A stretch of 64,000 nucleotides of DNA from Astropecten irregularis (taxonomy: Eukaryota; Echinodermata; Asteroidea; Paxillosida; Astropectinidae). Shown piece after piece: positions 11,158 through 20,375 of the stretch; the stretch's first letter is position 1; every line of letters begins with the position of its first letter. The stretch spans positions 12,251,662 to 12,315,661 of the forward strand of contig OZ020252.1 in NCBI GenBank assembly GCA_963971285.1, written 5' to 3'. The notes under the pieces were generated by a model. That model did no database searches and had not been told where the DNA came from. It saw only the letters and a program-made list of their open reading frames with translations. The translations under genes and the position numbers were made by a program.

Positions 11158-12500
11158 TGACGGTGTCATGCCAAAAGTGTCCGTGGAGCATGTGCAGTAA
11201 AGCCTGGACCCTTTTTTGGCATGTATATGCCAAATAGTGTCCGCTGCCAAATAGTGTCCGAGCACAGCCCATTCGTCCGCACGTAATGGTGCATTTTGCA
11301 GTAGGCCGCGTACGTACACAGGGCTCGAAATATCCACTAGACCGTGGACCGAGTCTAGTGATTTCAGTGTCGGTCTAGTAAAGTGTGTACTGCACTAGTT
11401 CGGCTGTCTAATGATTTTGTTTTCCTTGCACAATTGAAATGGTGCCTAAATTGATGAGTTTTGAAACAATATTACCGTTTTCCTATGTACATGAATGCCA
11501 CAGGTCTAGCGAAAAAAAGTTCAGGTCTAGTAAAATGCTTCAGTTACTAGACCTGCTGTCCAGTGCCCTTTTTCATAAAATTCGAACCCTGGTACAGGTA
11601 CTGTACTTGCAGGAGTTGCAGGGTAGGATTCTCGATCCTTTCTGAATACGGGCGCGTTTCACAATTTAGACATTGGAGATTTTTCCCCTATACGTTCAAT
11701 CGTCTTCGCCATTTAACCCACAGTATATCTTTCATCCATGTAGGTATTTCTCAATGTTTTCCAGTTTGTGTGTGCTATGCATCCGAAAGATTCGCAAACA
11801 TAAACCATTGTGATAACACGTGAAATAAACGCACAAAACGACCCAAGAATTAGCAATAACGTTGATCGTATAGGGGAAAAATCTCCAATGTTGACAATTT
11901 CCCATCATGCACCGCGTAAATCGGCCTCTCCATGCTGCTCTTGGTGGCGCTCTAAATTGTGAAACGCCCGTATTGTTTGTCTTTTTTGAAGGTATTGCAG
12001 GGAACCTATAGAGAGGTGTAAAGAATAATACATATTCTGCAGGAAGTTGAAAAAGTACAATACGCACACTATAAAAGAAATACAAGGCACTTTCATGTAC
12101 GATAAAAAAATAACACAACATTGCGTGAATTTGTTCACCGTTTTTTCCTTATCTGTATCTAACCCTTTCCTTTCTATTAAAAATAACGTCAAGTTTTATG
12201 TCAACCCGATCATTCTTAAATTAACTGCCCAAGTAGATTTCACATGATGATTTTCGTCGATACAAGCCACAACGTGGTCTTTTTTTACGGACTTTGAAAG
12301 AAAACTTCGCCCGTCTAAGACTGAGTCAGCCTGACTCAATAGGACGCACGCTAAGCACGGACACTATTTAGCAAGCTTGCATAATTATGTGACGTCAACG
12401 GCGCATAGCCAATCAAATCCCAGTAGGCCTATGCTAATTAGCGGACACTATTTATTTGGCAACGGACAAATTTTGGACACCTTTTGACACCTAATAACAT
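11158..12500. mobile_element. TIR element (GGTGTCA ends) with nested MITE
   Basis: The left end reads GGTGTCATGCCAAAAGTGTC and the right end GGACACCTTTTGACACC, an imperfect inverted repeat. The right ~340 bp (about 12160-12500) recur in opposite orientation at 17701-18020, including TGAGTCAGCCTGACTCA and GCAAGCTTGCATAATTATG. Repeated GTGTCCG and CGGACAC motifs lie near both ends. Open frames inside are short and unrecognised. A second TIR element sits within (11645-11973). Confidence 0.65.
11645..11973. mobile_element. MITE with CGGGCG-TTTCACAATTTA inverted ends
   Basis: The left end ATACGGGCGCGTTTCACAAT and right end ATTGTGAAACGCCCGTAT are inverted. A second inverted pair lies inside, ATTGGAGATTTTTCCCCTAT against ATAGGGGAAAAATCTCCAAT. 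At about 329 bp it has no coding capacity. Confidence 0.8.
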
Positions 12501-12517
12501 GAATAATGCTATAGGGC

Positions 12518-12664
12518 CTAGGGGCCTATTATTAGTCCGAGTAACTGGGACCCTAAATATCGCCTTTTTTAACATTTGGATGTGAGATCATGATGTGCCA
12601 GATCATGTCCAAATGTTAAAAAAGGCGATTTTTAGGGTCCAAGTTACTCGGACTAGGGGCCTAT
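12518..12664. mobile_element. Small foldback element with 12-bp flanking repeats
   Basis: Two arms of about 47 bp (12534-12580 and 12608-12654) are inverted copies with about two mismatches, around a ~27-base centre. CTAGGGGCCTAT occurs directly at both sides (12518-12529 and 12653-12664), the second copy overlapping the arm end by two bases. The direct repeats look like a target-site duplication. Confidence 0.75.
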
Positions 12665-12718
12665 AGGCTAGTAGTACTGAATTGAAGAGGATATCATAAC
12701 TGGTCAACATTATACAAA

Positions 12719-12871
12719 TATTGAATGTTTATGAGTGGAATGGTAAAAATAATTTCATGAGGTGACAGATGGACTGTTCCATTTCATGAGGCGAAGCCGA
12801 ATGGAATGGAACAGTCCATCTGTCACCGAATGAAATTATTTTTTCCATTCTACGAATGTGAAACATTCATT
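12719..12871. repeat. Palindromic foldback
   Basis: Arms of about 50 bp share GGTGACAGATGGACTGTTCC and its complement GGAACAGTCCATCTGTCACC, with outer matches TGAATGTTT/AAACATTCA. A short spacer separates the arms. No gene. Confidence 0.8.
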
Positions 12872-12875
12872 ATTT

Positions 12876-13243
12876 GTTTTATATAACATCTAAGTAGATC
12901 TTTGTCATTTGATTTTGATTGGAGGATAACATTTTAAGAGTTAGCGAGACAAAAAAAGCTTAAAATCTTGGCAAACTATATGCTCTTATTACAGTAACGC
13001 GCGTTGCACACCAACTCGTACGCGCGCACGCAGTGACAAATAAATGGAACGCCGCTTGACCAATCACGTATTAGAGTCCCTGGCGTGCAATGGTACAAAT
13101 CGGATGGAACCAAAAATGCACAGTGGATGGAACAAATTTCAACGGTTGTGACGTAAACCATGAATTGGTCTATTTATCAAATATCACGTGACATACAATC
13201 CTCCAATCAAATGACAAGGATCTACTAAGGTGTTATATAAAAC
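12876..13243. mobile_element. TIR element, 368 bp
   Basis: The left arm GTTTTATATAACATCTAAGT and the right arm ending GGTGTTATATAAAAC form imperfect inverted repeats of about 50 bp. Both include a TCATTTGAT/ATCAAATGA block and TTGGAGGA/TCCTCCAA. The interior holds several ATGGAACG/TGGAAC motifs but no recognised gene. Confidence 0.7.
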
Positions 13244-13847
13244 ATGACATAGGCCTAATTACCGTAAATTAGGTGAGTTACTCATGGAGAAATAAGTGTG
13301 ATGCTTTACTGTAGAAGCCATGGCCATGTCGGAAAATAATCCCTGCACACTACCCCAATACCTCCATGCCTAAACTAATTAATGAGTTAATTAATGAAAC
13401 ATGATAACTCCCCTAAGTTACACTTACCACATCATCATGGCCGGCAGTGATCATTCATCATGTTCATGCCTTCAAAGTTCAAGGCTTCATGGTTTGTGAT
13501 GGCACATTAGGCCTAGGCCTACACCAATTCCAATTGGCCCAAGAGCCGTACTGCGTCGATACTTTAAACCCGATCTGCTTTATTTGACAGCTAAGTTGTA
13601 TCAACTTTGTGTTATTCTCGAGGATCTGTTTTTTTTTTGCGTGGAAACAAAAATAAGAGTCGACCCCTCGCACGTCGTACGATCGAGTACCGTCGACGTC
13701 GAGTCGAACTCGTTTGTAAACAACGTGTAGGCCTACGTAATAACCAAAGTCATCAACTCATCCATCAAGGCCCATGCTAGTCTTGGTTGCAAGACGTTAA
13801 GTAACACTACTTCAACCGCAACCAGTGCATGTTCATGTACAGTCGTT
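13244..13847. other. Spacer without recognised features
   Basis: Nothing identifiable apart from an A+T-rich segment and AGGCCTA-type motifs. Confidence 0.4.
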
Positions 13848-14474
13848 AGCTAGCTGTAGTAACTTAACTGTAGCCCAATATTACTACTGACGAACTTAGC
13901 AAAGATTATATAGCGCGCGCTACGCGCAAGATGGATACTGACCATCTGACCATAGGGCGCGTGGTAGGTATGAATGTCGCCATTCTCCATACAAATTATA
14001 CACGACCCGCCATTCTGGTGTGCAAATAGCGAGTAGTTTGTACACGGGACATATGGAGGCTGGAGGATTTATCAAAGAAAAGGGGGGGAGTGTTAGGTAA
14101 GATTTTGGCCCAAATTCGATAGAAACTTATTGTTTATTGTAAATAGAAATATTTGGCATCATTGGCATTGATGTGATCGAAGCAGCTGAATATGAAAACG
14201 GCGATTTTTTTCTGGACCTAGGCCTACTTTTGCAAGTACCGCACACGCACGGACGTATTTTACGTCCGTGCGCACACGTCGCTCATATCATGCTATGGAA
14301 ACTCCGTACGTTGAGCGCCCGCCCTATCACCAGAATGGCACCCATGGCGATTTCACGTTTCAGTGGAGATAAGAGTTCTCCAACTTGCGCGTAGCGCTAT
14401 ATAATCTTTGGTAATATTTGGGCTGCATAACAACGTCGGGAGTAATATTGGGCTTCAGTTACTCATAAAGCTAG
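13848..14474. mobile_element. TIR element, ~627 bp
   Basis: The outer inverted ends are GCTAGCTGTAGTAACT...TAGCCCAATATTAC on the left and GTAATATTGGGCTTCAGTTACTC...CTAG on the right. An inner pair, GATTATATAGCGCGCGCTACGCGCAAG-like against CTTGCGCGTAGCGCTATATAATC-like, extends the symmetry. At 14246-14272 there is a perfect hairpin with 12-base arms CGCACGGACGTA and TACGTCCGTGCG around TTT. A 73-codon open frame inside is not recognised. Confidence 0.7.
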
Positions 14475-14689
14475 TATCCTCCAGTGACCGGTTTCCGAGG
14501 GTATAAGGCTAGGCTTCTTCCTTGATTTAGAAAAAAATGCCAAATGTAAGATGTCAACTAATGTCCTAATTACCTTCCATAGGTACCAGGAAGTATGCTA
14601 ACAACGTTAAATTCTTCCCGATGGTAACTTCTTTTGTGCAACGGTGTGATTTCTATGGTGGCCCTAAACGGACATCGCATATCGCAAAC

Positions 14690-15083
14690 GTGTGCGCACA
14701 CGTATGCGATGTCGCAAAATTTATCGCGATTATGTGCGCACACGTATGCGATGTCGTGAAATTTATCGCGAATATGTGCGCACACGTATGCGATGTCGTG
14801 AAACAATTCACGAATATGTGCGCACGCGTATGTGATGTCACAAAATTTATCGCGAATATGTGCGCACACGTATGCGATGTCGTGAAATTTATCGTGAATA
14901 TGTGCGCACACGTATGCGATGTCGTGAAACAATTCACGAATATGTGCGCACGGGTATGTGATGTCACAAAATTTATCGCGAATATGTGCGCACACGTATG
15001 CGATGTCGTGAAATTTATCGTGAATATATGCGCACACGTATGCGATGTCGTGAAACAATTCGCGAATATGTGCGCACACGTAT
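14690..15083. repeat. 42-bp minisatellite, open on both strands
   Basis: About nine units of 42 bp carry the core GTGCGCACACGTATGCGATG. Because 42 is a multiple of three the array lacks stops. The + strand gives a 158-codon frame of 14-residue repeats (MCAHVCDVVKFIAN type), and two minus-strand frames of 169 and 182 codons are also open. Units alternate in a three-step pattern (endings KFIAN, KFIVN, KQFTN or QFAN), so a 126-bp higher-order repeat is superimposed. I see no start context or flanking exon that would make this a gene. Confidence 0.85.
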
Positions 15084-15520
15084 GGGGCCGTCCATAAAGT
15101 ACGTACGCACGAAGGGGGGAGGGGGGGTTGTTACCGATGCGTACAGGGGGGGAGGGGGAATTCAGGCCAATGCGTACCGTACGCAAACGAAAAATTTGCA
15201 TAGCATTATCTCTCGAAAAGAGAGGTAAAAACGTGAAAAAAGCACCGGGATTGTTTTGATCTTTCCTTTTTTTTCTTATTCAGCATGATAAAAAATAGTA
15301 AAATCCATCTGTAAATGTATAAAAACCTGTTAAACTTTAGTCATTCATTTCAGAATTTGAAAGTGACGTCCCAATAACGGTACTGGCCCGGATTACTGTG
15401 ACATTTTAATGATGCTAAAGGAAGGGACCACGAGAAGTGAAAAGCCTAATGTGGAATGCGTATGCGTACAGGGGGGGAGGGGGGTTTGGACCAATGCGTA
15501 CGTACTTTATGGACGGCCCC
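15084..15520. mobile_element. 437-bp MITE with TAT target duplication
   Basis: Perfect inverted ends GGGGCCGTCCATAAAGTACG and CGTACTTTATGGACGGCCCC are flanked by TAT at 15081-15083 and 15521-15523. It lies inside the 42-bp minisatellite: removing it and one TAT restores ACACGTATGCG, the array motif. Two G-rich tracts (15115-15152 and 15470-15483) lie just inside the ends. Confidence 0.9.
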
Positions 15521-15523
15521 TAT

Positions 15524-16662
15524 GCGAATTTGTTTGCAATGTCGTGAATTTTATTGCATACCTTTGTCGCATACCTTTGGGGTGACGTCATTTTTGCGGG
15601 CAATTTGTTAGTGACCTAGGGAGTACGCAAGTGGCCGGATGACTGTGCCCTGTTTCCAAGGATTGCGTTGGTAGTACGGTGCTCCCGTAAAGCCATATGT
15701 GAAAAATAAATATTTGCTGTCACTTTGTGTGTCTTTAGTAACTTCACCTTATCCTGAATGTAAAATTTGGTCATATCAAATTATCAGTTCTTTTAAAGTA
15801 AAAAATTATCATTGTTTTCAAATTAAAAAAAAAATGAAAATAATAACACACTCATGGTCGTTTCAGTGCTTTAAACACATTTTATTCATTCCACATTCAT
15901 TCAGGTTTTTTATATTCTGACCTCTCTTTTTTTACTATTCATTATTTCTGTGATAAATTGTTGGATGCTTTATATTAAAAGAATTCTTTTGTTATTTTTG
16001 CCTCGCCATAAATTATTAAAATACTAAAAATATGAAACTTAGTATTTGTTTGACTGTTTCTAGAAGTTGTGTTGAGATGCAGCATAGGACAGCTTAATTG
16101 GACCAGGCTTAGATTGAGACTGGGATGTTGAGGGAGGCTTTTTGGATTTTGCTTTGGGTGTTTTCTCTTTTTATGTAAAGGTTTTCTTGCCAGCCTCATA
16201 TTGTGGGATTTTGTTCTGGGTGACCTCTTCTGCGATTGCCTAAGTTCTCAACATTACAAACTTATGTTGCCTGAGGGGAGTCACTCTCTGTGTACCTCCT
16301 GTCTGTTAGTGGAAACGCACCTGTTAATTGATTAATTACAGTGTGTGTCTCATAAAAAAAATGCACAAAACTAGACCCAAAACCTCTTCTAAACATTTGT
16401 AAGTATCATTAGAAAAATTCTGCATGCAAATTTTATTATTTTAAAGTAAGAAACTAAACCCTTGCAATATTTTTTCATAACCCTCAATATAAGAGGAAAT
16501 CAAGATTTTTAGTAGTGGGAAAAATTATATAAGGAATGTGTCCTTTACAGACTTCCTTAGTAGTTTACCCAGCATGCATGGTTGCTCATAAAGTCACGTG
16601 ACATCAATATGAACGAATGGCAATTTGAAACATTGTAACCCAAAACCACTGATCTATCAAAA
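15524..16662. other. Minisatellite tail and AT-rich spacer
   Basis: The first ~60 bp continue the degenerate 42-bp repeat (GCAATGTCGTGAATTTTATT). The remainder is A+T-rich with no recognised gene. A 74-codon minus-strand frame at 15975-16199 is rich in Lys and Pro and matches nothing I know. Confidence 0.4.
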
Positions 16663-17330
16663 CCATTGATCTCCATAATACACTGGATAGGACATCGCGC
16701 GCCATCTTGTGTAACGCGTGCGTTTGCTCAGGAGGGTTTAGAAACTTCAAGCGCGGGTCGGCGCATAGACCATACGCAACACAAACAAATGATGTTTGGG
16801 GGTTGGGGCAATAAATTTACCATATATTTTGCTGATTTTCGAGTGGTTTAGAATTAAACTTTTGGAGAAAATACCTTACTATGGATTATAGGATGTGTTA
16901 TGCGTTTGTGGTGGTAGGCCTACGAATGCCGGGTGCACGGATGACACAAAAAGAGGGATTTGATTCCATAAGTAAGCGTTTTAGTCTGCAGAATAATAAG
17001 TTTAAGTGTGTGGGAATAATTATAACTTTATTTGAAAAGAATTCTAGAATCCTTATTTCATTTGCCCTTTTTTGAATGATCGTAGTAAGCTGTAGTTTGC
17101 CGGTAACTTTTTTTGACTGATTTTTTTTAATTTGGAGCAAATAAAACTCATCAACTCAACGATATTGTATTAAGTTAGCCTTATTTTATCTATAAATAAC
17201 TACTGTGAACTATCATGATGGCATTCATCGGCGCATGCGCAACCCTCCTAAACGGGGCTGCGCGTTTTTACAGGAAGCGCTGTACAAAAAGAATACGCGT
17301 GTCCTATCCAGTGTATAATGGAGATCAATG
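16663..17330. mobile_element. TIR element, 668 bp
   Basis: The inverted ends CATTGATCTCCATAATACAC and GTGTATAATGGAGATCAATG continue inward as TGGATAGGACA/TGTCCTATCCA, about 31 bp in all. A further inner inverted match, CAGGAGGGTTTAG / AACCCTCCTAAAC, was seen. The interior frames are short and unrecognised. Confidence 0.85.
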
Positions 17331-17700
17331 CCCAAAACTATGAATGAAAGTGCATTGTTTATTTTTGACTCTCGCAAGTATGGACACTTTTGTATCTAGT
17401 TAAATAAGGTCTAAAGTACCTCCAAATTAGATATTTACGAATAAAACTTACTAGTAAAGCCTTAATAACTTTCCGTATTTTGGGGTCAGCATAGAGAGGA
17501 GACATCTGTAATCACTCGCAAACTTTATTTACGTCATCCGAAGTTGTTTACATCGCGCCGCGTAACGCAGAAGGTAAGCCCGCGGAAACAAGACCTCCTT
17601 GATAACGGGACCCCCCACGATACAGTCGTTTATAGTCATGTGTACTCATCATCCATCATATACATGTACATCTGTACGTACAGTACATGTACATCGCTGC
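17331..17700. other. Spacer without recognised features
   Basis: No gene or repeat was identified. A palindromic TGTACGTACAGTACATGTACA-like cluster lies at 17665-17695. Confidence 0.35.
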
Positions 17701-18020
17701 CGGTGTCATGCCAAAATGTGTCCGTTGCCAAAAAGTGTCCGCTAATTAAAATTAGCATAGGGATTTGATTGGCTATGCGCCGTTGACGTCATATAATTAT
17801 GCAAGCTTGCTAAATAGTGTCCTCGTCCTATTGAGTCAGGCTGACTCTTCACCTAGCAAGACGTGTCCAAGTTTTTTCATTCAAAGTCCGTAAAAAAAGA
17901 CCACGCTGTGGCTATCAACGAAAATCATCATGTGAAATCTACAATACAAGGGCAGTTAAGAATGACATCAAACTTGGCAGATAGTTTAATGACGTTATTT
18001 TTAATAGGAAGGAAAGTCCT
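17701..18020 (-). repeat. Inverted copy of the 12.2-12.5 kb element end
   Basis: Starting GGTGTCATGCCAAAATGTGT, this block is the reverse complement of about 12160-12500. It shares TAGCATAGGGATTTGATTGG-type sequence, TGAGTCAGGCTGACTC and the CCGTAAAAAAAGACCACG segment. It stops abruptly at about 18020, where DIRS-like sequence begins, so only one end of the element is present. Confidence 0.75.
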
Positions 18021-18368
18021 TTAGAGAAGTCCTCCGTGACTCCTTCCCAGCAACCTACCTACCTCGGGGCAGTTATCAACCTGGCCTCAGGCAGAGCTAC
18101 TTAGACCCTAGAATGGTTCTAGGCTCTTCAGGATTGTATCCACATCTTCATGGTCACTCTCTCCCTTCCGGCCAGCTTATGGCTCTGACTTCTGGGCATG
18201 ATGGTAAGCCTGATAGACCTGGTCCCTTGGTGCAGGTTGCACATGCGGCCCTTTCAGCTACATCTTCTATACCACTTCCATCCACGCAGGGACCCGGTCT
18301 CCAAGGAAGTCCCTGTCACACACCTCATCCGCAATCAGCTCCTGTGGTGGCATATGTAGAACAACCTG

Positions 18369-18776
18369 ATGAGTGGCTTCGAATTCCCTCATCCTTCTCC
18401 ATCCATCTCCCTCACCACAGATGCCTCGAAACAGGGCTGGGGAGCCCACCTGGGGGACCAGACCATTGCCGGCGCCTGGTCGGCCGATCAACGCAGTCTA
18501 CACATCAACCATCTGGAGCTACTGGCAGTGGCCAAGGCTCTGGAGTCGCTGCAGGAGAGAGTCCAAAACCAGCTCGTCCTGATCCGGACAGACAACTCCA
18601 CTGTGGTCTCTTACATCAACCGTCAGGGGGAACCCACTTTCCGTCTCTGTGCCTTGCCACGTGGGATCTTCTCCACTGGTGCATCTCTTTTCAGATCTCA
18701 CTCTAAGCTACTCATCTGGCAGGAAAGAAGAACTCGCTGGCCGATGCACTTTCAAGGGGCCGAATCATCCCAATAG
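18369..18776 (+). pseudogene. DIRS-like RNase H domain
   Basis: The 135-codon frame reads ISLTTDASKQGWGAHLGD (the first catalytic Asp of RNase H sits in TDAS), then SLHINHLELLAVAKALE (catalytic Glu), then LIRTDNSTVVSYINRQG (Asp in TDNS). These are the diagnostic blocks of DIRS RNase H. A frameshift near 18630 moves the continuation (a SLADALSR-type box) into another frame, so the polyprotein is broken. Confidence 0.85.
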
Positions 18777-19965
18777 AATGGTCTCTCAACCCCGTTGTGG
18801 TCCGGCACATCTTCAACATTCTCGGGATGCCACATGTGGACCTGTTTGCGTCCCACCTCAACCATCGGCTTCCAACCTTCTGCTCGTGCCGTTCCCATCC
18901 CCCGGCATGGAAAGTGGACGCCCTCAGCTTCAACTGGACTGGGATCCGAGCATACGCCTTCTCTCCAATTTCTCTGCTTCACCGGGTGCTGACCAAGATA
19001 GAAACCGAGCTATCCAGGGTGGTCCTCATACCACCCTTTTGGCCATGACAACCTTGGTTTCCACGCATTCTAGACCTCCTGATTCAATCTCCAGTCAGGC
19101 TCCCCAACCGGAGAGATCTCCTGATTCAGCCCAAATCTCAGTTTGTACACCCGGACCCAGCCTCCCTTCATCTTTGTGCCTGGACGCTGTCAAAGTCTCC
19201 CTCAGAGCAGCTGGCTTTTTGGCAGAAGCTTCAGCCCTGGTGGCCAGGGGCAGACGAGAGTACACTAGACGAACTTACGATAGCCGACTCCTCCACTTCT
19301 TCAAGTGGTGTAAGGAGAGAGCTATCGATCCCCATTCTGCATCTTTAACTGCCATCGGAGATTTTCTCCTTCACCTCTTCAACTCCAGCCTCCAGATCTC
19401 CACTATCAAGGGGTACAGATCAGCCATCAGTGCCATTCACAATGGGTTCCAGGATGGTTCGACCATGTCTTCTTTGTCGCAGCTGCTACAGGACATGTTC
19501 ATTGCACAGCCCCCCACCAGAAAGCTTATCCCATCCTGGGACTTGGGTTCTGTTCTCTCTCTTTTTTCCAGTCCGCCCTTCGAACCGCCCGGATCCTCCT
19601 CTCTCCACCAACTTACCATTAAGACGGCGTTCTTACTGGCTGCAGCCACAGCCCGACGAAGGAGCGAGCTCCATGCCCTGTCTCTAGAACCGGGCCACAT
19701 CCTCTGGGAGCCAGGCAGCATTCGTCTCATCCCTCACATAGAATTCCTAACTAAGAATCAGTCTACCAACTTCTCATCTTCTTGGAGTCTCTGTTCCGTA
19801 CATCATGAAAGCAGCATGCTGGAAGAATCCATCCACCTTCACGTCCTGTTACCTGAAAGACGTGGTCCAAACAGACTACAGAGGGACTCATGGGCAGGAA
19901 AGTCCTCCAAGAGGTCGGCCGGTCAGCAGCCTGCAAGTACCGGAAAGCTTCTCACAACTAGATAG
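18649..19965 (+). pseudogene. DIRS-like tyrosine recombinase, internally deleted
   Basis: This is a 438-codon frame. Its first ~140 residues are an out-of-frame reading of the post-RNase H region; from about residue 150 it is recombinase. The N-terminal SAM-like part includes YTRRTYDSRLLHFFKWC and STIKGYRSAISAIHNG. The catalytic core begins with RRRSELHALS (first catalytic Arg in the usual RxSEL context). After KNQSTNF the sequence jumps to material found near the C-terminus (a MKAACWKNPSTF-type reading at 19800-19860 in another frame). The HxxR box therefore appears deleted and the enzyme cannot be functional. Confidence 0.8.
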
Positions 19966-20059
19966 GCAGCACCCGGGTATATCTAAACAAACCTTTCTTA
20001 CTTGATGTCCTCCCCCCCCCCCCCCCCCCCCAGCTTATATCTAACGGTGCTACTCTGCA

Positions 20060-20375
20060 AATGTAGGTAAACTTAGGTGAGGTGTTTTCTGCAATGGAAT
20101 TCCCCAAATCCGAAGGGATTTTCCATTCTAATAAGAAAACACTCACCTCTGTTTACCGCCTTCCCTACTCAGAAAGGATTAAAGAAAAACGAGGACGATC
20201 CTTCGGGTCACTGGGGCTTATACGGGGACATGCAGTGGGCGAGGAGGGTGCGCTTTGGGTGACTTTTTTCAGCGAGGTTTCTGACGCATGTGATATGCAA
20301 ATGTAGTTAAACAGAGGTGAGTGTTTTCTTATTAGAATGGAAAATCCCTTCGGATTTGGGGAAGTCTAGGGAAAT
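20060..20375. repeat. DIRS-associated terminal/complementary repeat
   Basis: The block contains an internal inverted pair (CCCCAAATCCGAAGGGATTT near 20104 and AAATCCCTTCGGATTTGGGG near 20343). It also contains GGGGACATGCAGTGGGCG near 20225, which recurs near 45190 and, inverted, near 39232. DIRS elements carry inverted terminal repeats and an internal complementary region, which is the likely origin. A poly-C run (20009-20031) separates it from the recombinase. Confidence 0.6.

Larger units (their letters stand above)
18025..19965 (+). mobile_element. DIRS-like retrotransposon fragment
   Basis: On the + strand, remnants of the RT C-terminus are followed by RNase H (18369-18776) and a tyrosine recombinase (about 19090-19965). 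This order and the recombinase in place of an integrase identify a DIRS-type (tyrosine recombinase) retroelement. The region is markedly more G+C-rich than its surroundings. The gag and most of the RT are absent. A ~300-bp tail at 20060-20370 is shared with DIRS-associated sequences at 39.1 and 45.2 kb. Confidence 0.85.

Noticed and set aside
14570..15201. Long ORFs on both strands (158, 169 and 182 codons)
   Set aside because: Both strands of a 42-bp tandem repeat are stop-free by construction; no promoter, start context or homology supports a protein.
18113..18706. 197-codon + strand frame rich in Pro, Ser and Gly
   Set aside because: It is an out-of-frame reading of the DIRS-like RT/RNase H region; the correct domain lies in the frame at 18369-18776.
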